Origin: Brevibacillus fluminis | Lineage (GTDB): Bacteria > Bacillota > Bacilli > Brevibacillales > Brevibacillaceae | DNA length: 64,000 nt | NCBI RefSeq assembly: GCF_003710825.1 | Contig: NZ_RHHQ01000007.1 | Location: forward strand, 512,861 to 576,860 | Direction of reading: 5' to 3' | Program-made: the position numbers and the translations under genes | In this document: positions 17,991 through 26,800 of the stretch, in pieces | Position numbering within the stretch: the stretch's first letter is position 1 | Layout: each line of letters opens with the position of its first letter | Notes under the pieces: generated by a model | Told to the model about the DNA's origin: nothing | Databases searched by the model: none | What the model saw: only the letters and a program-made list of their open reading frames with translations

Positions 17991-18028
17991 ACCCCTAATT
18001 TGAAATCTTTTTTTGTCATCAGCAGCTA

Positions 18029-18247
18029 GGGATTTTCGCAAGAAAGTGGAACGGAAGCTTTGACGATGCCTGCCAGGTGAAAGCAAAAAAACGCAAACGC
18101 CTTTAGCGCCACATCTACTACCTGAGATACTTCCGCCGCGCAGCGTGTGGCTTTGGGGCGCGGTTTGCGTTTTTTTGCTTTCGCCGTTCACCCCGACCCA
18201 CAGTGGGCATTGTCACCGCTTCCGTGGAATTTTCTTGCGAAAATCCC
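18029..18247. repeat. Nested ~220-bp imperfect palindrome, MITE-like or structured RNA
   Basis: Several arm pairs are nested: GGGATTTTCGCAAGAAA (18029-18045) with TTTTCTTGCGAAAATCCC (18230-18247); ACGGAAGC (18051-18058) with GCTTCCGT; TGACGATGCC (18061-18070) with GGCATTGTCA; and a perfect 20-bp inner stem (18079-18098 with 18163-18182) containing A7/T7. The loop is 64 bases. No protein-coding frame stands out. Size and symmetry suit a miniature mobile element or a large cruciform; clear target duplications were not seen. The remaining bases of 17991-18412 hold only the upstream region of the next gene. Confidence 0.7.
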
Positions 18248-18412
18248 CTCCCTTCCCCAAACAAAAAAATATTTCAAACTACCACTTTCTTTTCTCCCCC
18301 TGATCTAATAAAATAGTGTAGGATTAAAAATATACTCGGTACATTAATTACATCGTTTCAATAAGAGAACCGCTCCACAAACAAGAAACATTTGGATGAA
18401 AGGGATGCTACC

Positions 18413-19750
18413 ATGACTGCTCAAACACATCATTACGATATCGTCATCGTCGGAGGAGGACTTGCAGGTTTGTCTGCAGCCGCCTATTTAGCGAATAAAG
18501 GAAAAAAGGTCGCTGTTTTGGAACGTGGCGCACTTGGCGGGCGAGCAGTGACATTACCCATAAAAGGTTTTCACTTCAATTTTGGAGCCCATGCGATCTA
18601 TGGTCGCGATACATCCGTATTGCGCACCTTTGAAAAAGAACTGGGCATCCACATCAATTGGCGCGACTTTACGCCGAGCAAAGCAAAATATGACATCGGC
18701 GATGAAGTGACCGACGTGCCTGCAAACATTCAAGGTCTTTTCCGCACAAAAGTGCTAACAGGTTTAGATAAAGTAAGCTTCACCTTCAACATCTTGAAAA
18801 CAATGCTCAAACTGGAGTCCGGCCACCCGCACCTCTCGATTCAAAAATGGCTGGAGAAAAAGGAAGTCAATGATGAAGTCCGCGAGATGATGCTGACGCT
18901 GGCGTCCTCCAACTTCTTTACGAAAGAGCCGGAAAAAATCCCTTCGGATGTGTTCTTCCGTTACTACTCCCGCTTGTTTTTGACCAACAAGCCGGTTGCA
19001 TACATCGGTGGGGGCTGGCAATCGCTAATCCAGGAATTCGTGCGCGTGATCGAAGCGAACAACGGTACGATCTACACAAAAACCAAAATCGACCGTGTCT
19101 CGTTTGAAGATAACCGTATCACCGCTGTACATGCAGGTGAGGAAACGACGTTTACCGGCGATCAGTTCATCATGTGCATTCCGCCGAAGGAGCTGGACAA
19201 AATCATGGCCGGTTCCCGTCTGGAAGGTCTTGCGAAGCACTATGCCCAATACGACCCAACCTATGTAATGGTGTATGATATCGGCTTGAAAAAACGGATC
19301 GAAAGCCCTTATACCTACATTTACGACAAGCAAAACAACATGTTCATCACGGACATCTCGTACTACGACACAAGCTGTACGCCAGAGGGCGGCCAACTGC
19401 TGCAGGCAACCGCGTACCTGCGCCAAGAGGACATGGGCAAAAAAGAAGTGCTGGAAGCGTACAAAGAAAAAATCGAACATATGTATGACAAACACTTCCC
19501 AGGCTGGAGAGAAGAACTGGTCGTGCCGCGCGTATCGCAGCGCGCAGTGGTACAAGAAATCAAATGGACGATGAATCAGCAAGCGATGCCGGTCTTCTTC
19601 CCGGATTACCGCAACCTGTTCTTCGCAGGCGACTGGTGCCAAGGCCAAGGCCAGCTTTCCGAGCTGTCGTTCTCCAGCGCAATGTCCGTTTGCGAGATGA
19701 TCATGCAGCATCAGGAACTGGAGCTTGTCAGCAAGCATTCGATCGGGTAA
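18413..19750 (+). CDS. FAD-dependent oxidoreductase, phytoene desaturase-like
   Basis: 445 residues starting at ATG 18413 behind AAAGGGATG. The N-terminus has the FAD dinucleotide fold VIVGGGLAGLSAAAYLANKG followed by the acidic residue in LERGALGGRA. The C-terminal NLFFAGDWCQGQG matches the FAD-contact motif of phytoene desaturases and related amine oxidase-fold enzymes. There are no carotenoid genes beside it, so carotenoid chemistry is not supported. It is monocistronic and ends at a terminator. Confidence 0.8.
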   Translation: MTAQTHHYDIVIVGGGLAGLSAAAYLANKGKKVAVLERGALGGRAVTLPIKGFHFNFGAHAIYGRDTSVLRTFEKELGIHINWRDFTPSKAKYDIGDEVTDVPANIQGLFRTKVLTGLDKVSFTFNILKTMLKLESGHPHLSIQKWLEKKEVNDEVREMMLTLASSNFFTKEPEKIPSDVFFRYYSRLFLTNKPVAYIGGGWQSLIQEFVRVIEANNGTIYTKTKIDRVSFEDNRITAVHAGEETTFTGDQFIMCIPPKELDKIMAGSRLEGLAKHYAQYDPTYVMVYDIGLKKRIESPYTYIYDKQNNMFITDISYYDTSCTPEGGQLLQATAYLRQEDMGKKEVLEAYKEKIEHMYDKHFPGWREELVVPRVSQRAVVQEIKWTMNQQAMPVFFPDYRNLFFAGDWCQGQGQLSELSFSSAMSVCEMIMQHQELELVSKHSIG

Positions 19751-19776
19751 AGGTACATCAATAAAGATAGGCAAGG

Positions 19777-19815
19777 AAAAGAGCGTGCATTCCGCGATGG
19801 GATGCGCGCTTTTTT
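19777..19815 (+). terminator. Intrinsic terminator after the desaturase-like gene
   Basis: GAGCGTGCATTCC/GGGATGCGCGC with a 5-base loop and TTTTTT. Confidence 0.7.
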
Positions 19816-20314
19816 GCGCATTTCGATCGAAGTAGCCAAGCCGCTTGCAGGGTCATACGGGAGTTGCATTTTCTGTTATCGAATGCCGACGTGAATGGCT
19901 GGTAGAAAATATCGAACCTTTTTTGCATCTGCCGATGAGAAAAAGGTTCAGGGGATAACAGCGAAAAACAAGCCCCGGGGGATTGGTACAAAAATAACGA
20001 TGCGAAATGTGTTCGGTTTTTGCGTGGCTGAAGGCGAAATGATTCGAAAGAAAGGCGGCATAGAAGTTGCAACTACTAATTGGCAACCGGGGGAGGGAAG
20101 GGTGTTCATGTGAAACAGACTATGATCATCCGCAAATGAAGTTCGCGTGACTTGAGATACGTGAAATAAAAAAAAAAGCAATCGTTAGAATAATACGATT
20201 TTTCAGTAAATAAAATTGACTACACTTCCAATTTGCTCTAAAATGAAATAAATATTGTCAAGACTGTAAACGTTTGTCCTCCTTCATGCCCGTTGCGAGA
20301 TCACAGACGTAGAC
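19816..20314. other. Non-coding interval upstream of the polyamine-type ABC operon
   Basis: No convincing gene is seen. A promoter-like TTGACT (about 20207) with TAAAAT 17 bases downstream lies near the end, about 100 bases before the attenuator-like hairpin. A cre-like TGTAAACGTTTGTC (about 20273) matches the consensus imperfectly. Confidence 0.4.
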
Positions 20315-20373
20315 ACCAGTCCGATTTCCGCCACCAGAATGCCTCTGGCGCGCGGAGCTTGGGCTGGTTTTTT
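20315..20373 (+). terminator. Attenuator-like hairpin in the leader of the ABC operon
   Basis: ACCAGTCC (20315-20322) pairs with GGGCTGGT (20361-20368), enclosing CCAGA/TCTGG, and is followed by TTTTTT. It lies between the likely promoter and the ATPase gene, 52 bases before the start codon, so readthrough would be needed for expression. No known riboswitch was recognised upstream. Confidence 0.5.
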
Positions 20374-20425
20374 CTGTTTATCGGCGACACAAGCGAAAGA
20401 GTCATTCGAAAGGGGTGCGCGCGTT

Positions 20426-21526
20426 ATGAATGAGATACATCTGGCCATCACGGATGCGACGAAATGGTACAAGAAATTCAAAGCGGTCGACAAGATCAAC
20501 CTGGAGGTGAAAAAAGGGGAGTTTCTGACCATTCTGGGGCCATCCGGTTCCGGCAAAACCTCATTATTGAAGCTCATCGCTGGGTTCGAGGAAGTGAGCG
20601 CCGGTTCGATCTACTTGAACCATCAAGATATTACGGGCAAAAAACCATATGAGCGGGACATTGGCATGCTTTTTCAAAACTATGCGCTTTTCCCGCACAT
20701 GACCATAGCAGACAATATCGCCTATCCCCTCCGCCTACGGAAAGTGAACAAGCAGGAGATCCGCGAGCGGGTCCAAAAAATCCTCGATCTCGTGCATCTG
20801 TCCGAGTACGGCAATCGTTTTCCCGCGCAGTTGAGCGGTGGTCAGCAGCAGCGAGTGGCATTGGCGAGAGCGATCGTCTTCAATCCGCCGCTTTTATTGC
20901 TGGATGAGCCTTTAGGTGCCCTCGACAAAAATTTGCGTGAGAAGATGCAATTGGAAATCAAGCATATTCAGGAAAAGATCGGGATTACAACGATCAGCGT
21001 GACGCACGATCAGGAGGAAGCGCTAACCATGTCGGATCGGGTTTGCGTGATGAACAAGGGGCGAATCGAGCAAATTGCTACTCCGCAGCAGCTATACCAA
21101 AGGCCAGTCAACAAGTTCGTTGCCGAATTCATTGGTGAAATCAATCTGCTCGCAGGCGAGGTCGTCGGAAATGAGGAAGGCCAATTGGCGATCCGGTTGT
21201 TTGCGGATGCTGGCATCACGCTGCATTCCAATCATGACGGGGGTTTCAGCGAAAGAGAAGCATACGTGGCGATCCGGCCGGAAAATATTCAGCTCGCTTC
21301 TGACCGTGGCGCGTTTAAAAACACGATGGAGGCGAAAGTTTGCGAGACGATTTATGTAGGGGACGCCTGCAAAGTCAAGACCAGAACAGCTTGCGGACAT
21401 GAGATGACGGTCAAGATTCCGGCACGGCTATCCGGAAGCTGCAAAGCCGGTGATGAGATTCTCTTGGGCTGGAACCTGTCGGAATCGACCGTGATTCCGT
21501 ATGAGCGCGAGGCGATCTTAGCATAA
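20426..21526 (+). CDS. Spermidine/putrescine-type ABC transporter ATP-binding protein (PotA-like)
   Basis: 366 residues from ATG 20426, behind AAAGGGGTG. Walker A GPSGSGKTS (near residue 40), Q-loop MLFQNYALFPHM, signature LSGGQQQRVALARA, Walker B LLLLDEPLGALD and the switch His in TISVTHDQEEALTMSD are all present, followed by a C-terminal TOBE-type domain (about 285-360). This is the MalK/PotA class. It heads an operon with a periplasmic-type binding lipoprotein and two permeases. The real substrate may differ from polyamines because the cluster also has an M20 hydrolase and a CapA-like protein. Confidence 0.9.
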   Translation: MNEIHLAITDATKWYKKFKAVDKINLEVKKGEFLTILGPSGSGKTSLLKLIAGFEEVSAGSIYLNHQDITGKKPYERDIGMLFQNYALFPHMTIADNIAYPLRLRKVNKQEIRERVQKILDLVHLSEYGNRFPAQLSGGQQQRVALARAIVFNPPLLLLDEPLGALDKNLREKMQLEIKHIQEKIGITTISVTHDQEEALTMSDRVCVMNKGRIEQIATPQQLYQRPVNKFVAEFIGEINLLAGEVVGNEEGQLAIRLFADAGITLHSNHDGGFSEREAYVAIRPENIQLASDRGAFKNTMEAKVCETIYVGDACKVKTRTACGHEMTVKIPARLSGSCKAGDEILLGWNLSESTVIPYEREAILA

Positions 21527-21558
21527 CGAAATGCCAAAAAAATATTGGGGGAATTATC

Positions 21559-22644
21559 ATGGGCAAAGGGTTGAAAGTCAGCTTGGTTACGCTTGTTGCA
21601 GGACTTGTGGTCGCGGGCTGTAGTGGGGGAGGGAGCGAGCAGGCGGCTAGCACCTCCTCTACTGGCGGGCAAGCGAGTGGAGAACAGCAGGAACTGGTCG
21701 TCGTCGACTGGGGAGGCGCTTCGTCAGACGCGGCGAAAAAAGCGGAATACGAACCGTTTGAAAAGAAATTCAACGTGAAGATTACCGTTGTTTCTCCGAC
21801 AGATGTAGGTAAGCTGAAAGCGATGGTCGAGAGCGGAAATGTCGAGTGGGATGTCGTCAATTCGGATACCGATGTGGCGATTCGACTTGGCAGCGAAGGA
21901 CTGCTCGAAAAGCTGGATTATAGCGTCATCAATGCCAAGGACGTGTACCCGGAGCTTGTCTCTGATTATTCCATCGGGCAGGAGCTGTTCTATACGAATA
22001 TCGGATACAGCACCGAGCTATTTCCGGGGGACAGCCATCCGAAAAGCTGGACGGATTTCTGGGATACCGCAAAATTTCCAGGTCCTCGCTCCTTGTATAA
22101 GACGCCGATGTCTACGCTTGAAGCGGCGCTGCTCGCCGATGGCGTAGCTCCCGACAAACTGTATCCGCTCGATGTCGACCGTGCTTTAAAGAGCCTCGAT
22201 AAAATCAAAAAAGACGTAAAAGTGTGGTGGGAAGCGGGCGCGCAACCTCCTCAGCTGCTGTCAACCAAAGAAGTGGCGGCTTCTATGGCGTGGAACGGTC
22301 GCATTTCTGTAGCGAAGGCACAAGGCTCCAAAATCGACAATGAGTTCAATCAGGCACTTGCCATGTCGACCTCATGGGTCGTTCCGAAGGGGACGCCGCA
22401 TAAAGACTTGGCGATGAAGTTCATTGCGTATGTGTCCGAACCTGAGCCGCAGGCGGAGTATTCCAAACTGATCGATTATGCGCCGACCAATGCCAAGGCG
22501 CTGGACTTGTTGTCTGAGGACTTGAAAGCGCGGCTTGGGCAGTTAAAGAAGGACAAGGAGAATCAGGTGATCCTAGACGTCAACTATTGGGCGAAGAACT
22601 TCGATGAGGTAAACGAGAAGTTCAATAAGTGGCTACTGCAATAG
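21559..22644 (+). CDS. Extracellular solute-binding lipoprotein (PotD-like)
   Basis: A 361-residue lipoprotein with lipobox VVAGCSGG and a low-complexity Ser/Gly/Gln linker, then LVVVDWGGASSDAAKKAEYEP and the DVVNSDTDVAIRLGSEGLLEKLDYSVI block typical of SBP_bac_8/PotD-type proteins. Located between the ATPase and the permeases. GGGGGAATTATC precedes the ATG. Confidence 0.88.
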   Translation: MGKGLKVSLVTLVAGLVVAGCSGGGSEQAASTSSTGGQASGEQQELVVVDWGGASSDAAKKAEYEPFEKKFNVKITVVSPTDVGKLKAMVESGNVEWDVVNSDTDVAIRLGSEGLLEKLDYSVINAKDVYPELVSDYSIGQELFYTNIGYSTELFPGDSHPKSWTDFWDTAKFPGPRSLYKTPMSTLEAALLADGVAPDKLYPLDVDRALKSLDKIKKDVKVWWEAGAQPPQLLSTKEVAASMAWNGRISVAKAQGSKIDNEFNQALAMSTSWVVPKGTPHKDLAMKFIAYVSEPEPQAEYSKLIDYAPTNAKALDLLSEDLKARLGQLKKDKENQVILDVNYWAKNFDEVNEKFNKWLLQ

Positions 22645-22732
22645 GATGGGCTCTGTCGGTAAGAGGGAATCGCCGTCTGTATCACGAATCGCGAAGACGA
22701 CAAGGTTCGGACCATATGTAAGGGGGAACTTT

Positions 22733-23629
22733 ATGTCAAAAGGTAAAACACAGGCAGCAGCACTGCCCGCAGTGCCCTCGCTGCAAATCGCCAAAATTCC
22801 GGGACTCAAGTGGCTGCTGCTGATCGTACCGCTCGTGTACGTCATGTTTCTGCTATACTACTCGATGATCAGCGTCCTGAAGCTGAGTGTAGTCGATCAT
22901 ACCGGATTTACGCTTACCTACCTGAAGGACGTGCTGACGGATACGCTTTATTTGAAAGTGCTGTGGAATACGCTGAAAACATCGTTCTTGGTCACCGTGT
23001 GGACTGTGATTCTCGCATATCCGATCGCGTATCTGCTAGTCGTCATTGAGTCGGGGACTTGGAAAAAAGTCATAATGGGAACGGTCATGATTACGATGTG
23101 GATCAGCTTGCTTGTTCGTACGTTCACCTGGACCGTAATCCTGCAGGAGCACGGTGTGGTCAATTCGGTTTTAATGAATCTCGGGGTAATCCAGGAACCG
23201 CTCAAGCTACTGTACAACACGGTCGGCGTCACCATCGGGATGACCCACATTTTGCTGCCATACATGGTTTTGAGCCTGTATGCGGTCATGGAACGGATTG
23301 ATCGCAGGCTGATCCAAGCGGCGCAAGGGATGGGGGCAAAGCCCTGGCAGGCCTTTGTCCACATTATGTTTCCGCTCTCCTTGCCAGGCGTCATGTCAGG
23401 ATCATTGATCGTGTTTGTACTCGGACTGGGTTATTTCATTACGCCGGCATTATTGGGCGGACAAGGCAACATGATGATTTCCAAGCTGATCCAGGAAAAC
23501 ATCCAAACAACGCTCAACTGGAATCTGGCCGCAGCGCTTGCGCTTGTGCTACTCGGGACAACGTTGTTGCTGCTAGGGTTGGCGTATTGGGTGTCCCGGT
23601 TGTCACCGATGTTGAAGGGGGATCGTTAA
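22733..23629 (+). CDS. Spermidine/putrescine-type ABC permease 1 (PotB-like)
   Basis: 298 residues with six predicted membrane helices. The EAA loop reads AAQGMGAKPWQAFVHIMFPLS. ATG 22733 has the site AAGGGGGAAC; earlier in-frame starts have none. Belongs to the binding-protein-dependent inner-membrane component family and pairs with the next gene. Confidence 0.88.
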   Translation: MSKGKTQAAALPAVPSLQIAKIPGLKWLLLIVPLVYVMFLLYYSMISVLKLSVVDHTGFTLTYLKDVLTDTLYLKVLWNTLKTSFLVTVWTVILAYPIAYLLVVIESGTWKKVIMGTVMITMWISLLVRTFTWTVILQEHGVVNSVLMNLGVIQEPLKLLYNTVGVTIGMTHILLPYMVLSLYAVMERIDRRLIQAAQGMGAKPWQAFVHIMFPLSLPGVMSGSLIVFVLGLGYFITPALLGGQGNMMISKLIQENIQTTLNWNLAAALALVLLGTTLLLLGLAYWVSRLSPMLKGDR

Positions 23630-23631
23630 GC

Positions 23632-24402
23632 ATGTGGCTGCGCATTGTGGTAGGGATTTTGCTTGTGCTGATGATCGCCCCCATTTTGGTGATGATTCCG
23701 CTCTCCTTCAGCTCACAGGTCGCGTTTCAATTTCCGCCTGAAAGCTATTCGATGCAATGGTATGAAAACTTTTGGAGCAACAGGCAGTGGACGGAAGGAT
23801 TGTGGCGGAGCGTCGTCGTCGCCTTCTTTACGGCAATTGTCTCGCTTGCCCTGGGAACGATGGCGGCATTGGCTGTGAACCGCCTTACCTTCCCTGGCAA
23901 AAAAATCTTTCTCAACCTGATGGTGGCACCGATGATCATACCGGTTATCGTGGTGGGGATCGCGATGTACCATACGTTTTCAGCCTACAAGCTGACCAAT
24001 TCGATTCCGGGATTGGTGTTGGCCCATTCAATCCTTGCGATCCCGATCGTATTCGTCACGATAATGGCAGGTCTCAAAGGAGTGGACGGCAACCTCGAGT
24101 TAGCGGCACAAAGCCTCGGCTCCACGCCGATCGGCGCATTTTTCAAAGTCACCCTTCCGTTGATCCGTTCTTCCGTGTTTACAAGTGCTTTGTTCGCTTT
24201 CATAACTTCATTGGATGAGGTTGTCGTTAGCATTTTTATCGCAGGCTCCAAAACGAAGACGCTGCCGATCGTGATGTGGGAAAACATGAGGACGCAAGTC
24301 GATCCAACCATCGCTGCGGTATCAACCTTATTGATTGTCGGCACGGCGGTGTTTTTGATTTTGTCGCAGAGGGTGTCAAAGGGTGGAGATGCCCGATCAT
24401 AA
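23632..24402 (+). CDS. Spermidine/putrescine-type ABC permease 2 (PotC-like)
   Basis: 256 residues with six predicted membrane helices and the EAA loop AAQSLGSTPIGAFFKVTLPL. It starts two bases after the stop of the previous permease, behind GAAGGGGGATC. Ends the four-gene transporter and is followed by a terminator. Confidence 0.88.
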   Translation: MWLRIVVGILLVLMIAPILVMIPLSFSSQVAFQFPPESYSMQWYENFWSNRQWTEGLWRSVVVAFFTAIVSLALGTMAALAVNRLTFPGKKIFLNLMVAPMIIPVIVVGIAMYHTFSAYKLTNSIPGLVLAHSILAIPIVFVTIMAGLKGVDGNLELAAQSLGSTPIGAFFKVTLPLIRSSVFTSALFAFITSLDEVVVSIFIAGSKTKTLPIVMWENMRTQVDPTIAAVSTLLIVGTAVFLILSQRVSKGGDARS

Positions 24403-24426
24403 ATGGAACAACTGCATACTGAAAAG

Positions 24427-24465
24427 AAAGGTTTTCGCTAATCGATGCGGAAGCCTTTTTTTCTT
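24427..24465 (+). terminator. Intrinsic terminator after the ABC operon
   Basis: AAAGGTTTTCGC/GCGGAAGCCTTT stem followed by TTTTCTT. Confidence 0.65.
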
Positions 24466-24612
24466 GTGCCAGGTGGATTTTGACTGTTATTATTCATCAC
24501 TTTGACATCAATAACTTCATTTTATGAGTATTATTGAAGTGTATAATTTCAAATGTTAAACTATTCGTAAAATTACCTAGATCTCTACTGATCCACAAAG
24601 GAGCCGCTGCAC

Positions 24613-25491
24613 ATGAAAGCAAACGTCAAAGAACGAATCCGCACTCATTTTGCCGGTTTGACAGCAAGCCAACGTATGATCAGCCGCTTTGTGCTGGATA
24701 AGCCGAACCTGATTGCTGTACATACGGCCAAAAAAATCGGTGAGCTGACCAGCACGAGTGAATCGACGGTCATTCGTTTCAGCTATGCGCTTGGTTATTC
24801 AGGGTATGGTGAGATGCAGGAAGAGATCAGGCGCACTCTCTTGATATCCGATCAGCTACGCGGGCCGATCGAAAAGCATCAAGAAGCGTCCGGCGAGCGC
24901 GTCACGAGCGAAAATTTTGTCCAGCAGGCGTTGGAGACGGATATCGCCTACATTCAGCAGGCGCTCGCGAATGCAGACGTAGCATTGTTCCGCAAAGCGA
25001 TTGAGCTAATCATGTCGGTGGACAAAATTGTCGTCGTCGGCTTCCGTTGGTGCCACATACCCGCGACATGGCTTTCCAATGCACTCAATACGCTAAAAGG
25101 CGATACGCACCTGTACCAAGGAGCAATTGGCAACGCAGACTATCTGATTACGGAGCATAGCAAAAAATGGCTCGTCATCGCTCTTTCATTTCCGCGACAT
25201 CCGTCAGAAACAATTGCCTTCGTCAAAGCAGCCAAGACGGTTGGCGCGCAGGTTCTGGCGATTACGGAGGGTGAGCTGTCGCCGATCAGTGCAGAAGCGG
25301 ACGTTATGCTCAAGGTGACGACGCCGCAGCCCGTTGCTACCAATGGCATGCCGACGTTGTTTTCCATCTTGAATGCACTGGTGGAGGGGGTAATGGCGGC
25401 AGGCGGCGATGAGATTACGCACCGGCTGCAGCAATATGACGAGATCAGCTCAACCTTTTATTCTTTTACAGGAGATGAAGAAGATGAGTAA
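24613..25491 (+). CDS. MurR/RpiR family transcriptional regulator
   Basis: 292 residues. The N-terminal 75 residues form the RpiR helix-turn-helix (RIRTHFAGLTASQRMISRFV, TSESTVIRFSYALGYSGYGEMQ). A SIS domain follows from about residue 125 (VDKIVVVGFRW, VIALSFPRHPSETIAFVKAAK, VLAITEGELSPIS), which normally binds a phosphosugar or related ligand. It lies between the ABC operon and the CapA/M20 genes and overlaps the latter by 8 bases, so it likely regulates the set. A loose dyad ATTGAA/TTCAAA (24533-24553) is a possible operator. Confidence 0.9.
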   Translation: MKANVKERIRTHFAGLTASQRMISRFVLDKPNLIAVHTAKKIGELTSTSESTVIRFSYALGYSGYGEMQEEIRRTLLISDQLRGPIEKHQEASGERVTSENFVQQALETDIAYIQQALANADVALFRKAIELIMSVDKIVVVGFRWCHIPATWLSNALNTLKGDTHLYQGAIGNADYLITEHSKKWLVIALSFPRHPSETIAFVKAAKTVGAQVLAITEGELSPISAEADVMLKVTTPQPVATNGMPTLFSILNALVEGVMAAGGDEITHRLQQYDEISSTFYSFTGDEEDE

Positions 25492-26782
25492 GACGATGAC
25501 GTTCGCCGCTACTGGCGACAGTTTTATCACGAGAAGCACGGCAAATGATCCGGATCAGTTCGCTCGCATCGCACAGCTGCTGCAAGAAGCCGATGCCTGC
25601 TTCACCAATCTGGAGACGACCGTGCATGACAACGAAGGCTATCCCGGCGCGTTTAGCGGTGGCACGTGGGCGATGTCCCCGCCGCAGGTACTGCACCATT
25701 TGAAAGAATATGGCTTCAACCTGATCGGCTGGGCGAACAACCACACGCTCGATTATTTATACGGCGGGCTGGAAGCGACGGAACGGTATTTAAACCAGTA
25801 TGAATTCGTTCATGCGGGCGCGGGGAAAAACTTGGCGGAGGCATCGGCCCCGCGGTATCTCGATTTGCCGGCGGGACGTGTCGCGCTGATCGCAGCGACA
25901 TCGACCTTCCATCCATGGTGGGTCGCAGGCGAACAGAGAGCCGACAGTATCGGAAGGCCTGGCATCAATCCGATGCGCTATTTGACACAGCATGCGGTGT
26001 CTCTGGAAAGGCTGCAGCAGCTCAAAGAGATCGCGGATACAGTGGACATCAACGCGGTGAACAAGGTGCTGATCGAGGAAGGATTCATGAATCCGCCGGG
26101 AGAGGGGATCTATTTGTTCGGCAATGCCCGATTCGTCGAGGGGGCAGAGGAGAAGACGACGACAGTTCCGCATCCGCGTGATTTGAAGCGTATGCTTGAC
26201 TCCATTCGGGAAGCGAAGCGCCGCGCGGATTACGTACTGGTCAGCCTTCACGTCCATGAAATGAAAGGCGCGGACAAGGAGGTTGCCGCGGATTTCGTGC
26301 AAACGGTGGCGCATGCATGCATTGACGCAGGCGCGCATGCGATCATTGGACACGGTCCGCATATTGTGCGCGGCATCGAGCTTTATCGAAAGCGGCCGAT
26401 TTTTTACAGCCTCGGCGATTTCATCTTTCAGACGGAGACGGTGAGCAGCCAGCCAGCTGACTTTTACGAGTTTTATGGTTTATGCCATACGCATCGGGTG
26501 GCAGACGCGCTGGAGGCGATGAGCGCCAATTATTCGCGGGGATTGTGCGTGCATCGGGATGTGTGGGAGTCGGTTATTCCCGTTTGGAAAATGGCGGATG
26601 GCGAGCTTACGGAGCTGTTGTTGTATCCGATCGAGCTGGGCTTTGACGAACCGATTTACCGGATGGGCTGCCCGGCTTTGACACACGATACGCGCATTTT
26701 GGAATCGCTTCAACGTTTAAGTGCACCGTATGGGACGACGATCACCATCGAGGACGGCGTCGGAAAAATAAGGGTTGATTGA
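25484..26782 (+). CDS. CapA-family metallophosphatase-like protein, apparently cytosolic
   Basis: 432 residues from ATG 25484 behind GGAGATGAAG. It has the PGA_cap (CapA/PgsA) signature residues: GDSFI near the N-terminus, FTNLETTVHD, GWANNHTLDY, VSLHVHEMKG and the metal His in GHGPHIVRG, then FYSLGDFIFQ. Typical PgsA/CapA proteins of capsule synthesis are membrane anchored; no signal or membrane segment is visible here. Its place between an RpiR regulator and an M20 hydrolase argues for a catabolic role rather than capsule synthesis (inference). Confidence 0.85.
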   Translation: MSKTMTFAATGDSFITRSTANDPDQFARIAQLLQEADACFTNLETTVHDNEGYPGAFSGGTWAMSPPQVLHHLKEYGFNLIGWANNHTLDYLYGGLEATERYLNQYEFVHAGAGKNLAEASAPRYLDLPAGRVALIAATSTFHPWWVAGEQRADSIGRPGINPMRYLTQHAVSLERLQQLKEIADTVDINAVNKVLIEEGFMNPPGEGIYLFGNARFVEGAEEKTTTVPHPRDLKRMLDSIREAKRRADYVLVSLHVHEMKGADKEVAADFVQTVAHACIDAGAHAIIGHGPHIVRGIELYRKRPIFYSLGDFIFQTETVSSQPADFYEFYGLCHTHRVADALEAMSANYSRGLCVHRDVWESVIPVWKMADGELTELLLYPIELGFDEPIYRMGCPALTHDTRILESLQRLSAPYGTTITIEDGVGKIRVD

Positions 26783-26800
26783 GAGGGAGGGAGACCGTAT

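Noticed and set aside
20273..20286. Possible cre box before the polyamine-type operon (TGTAAACGTTTGTC)
   Set aside because: The right half breaks the consensus at two fixed positions, so it is not called as a site.
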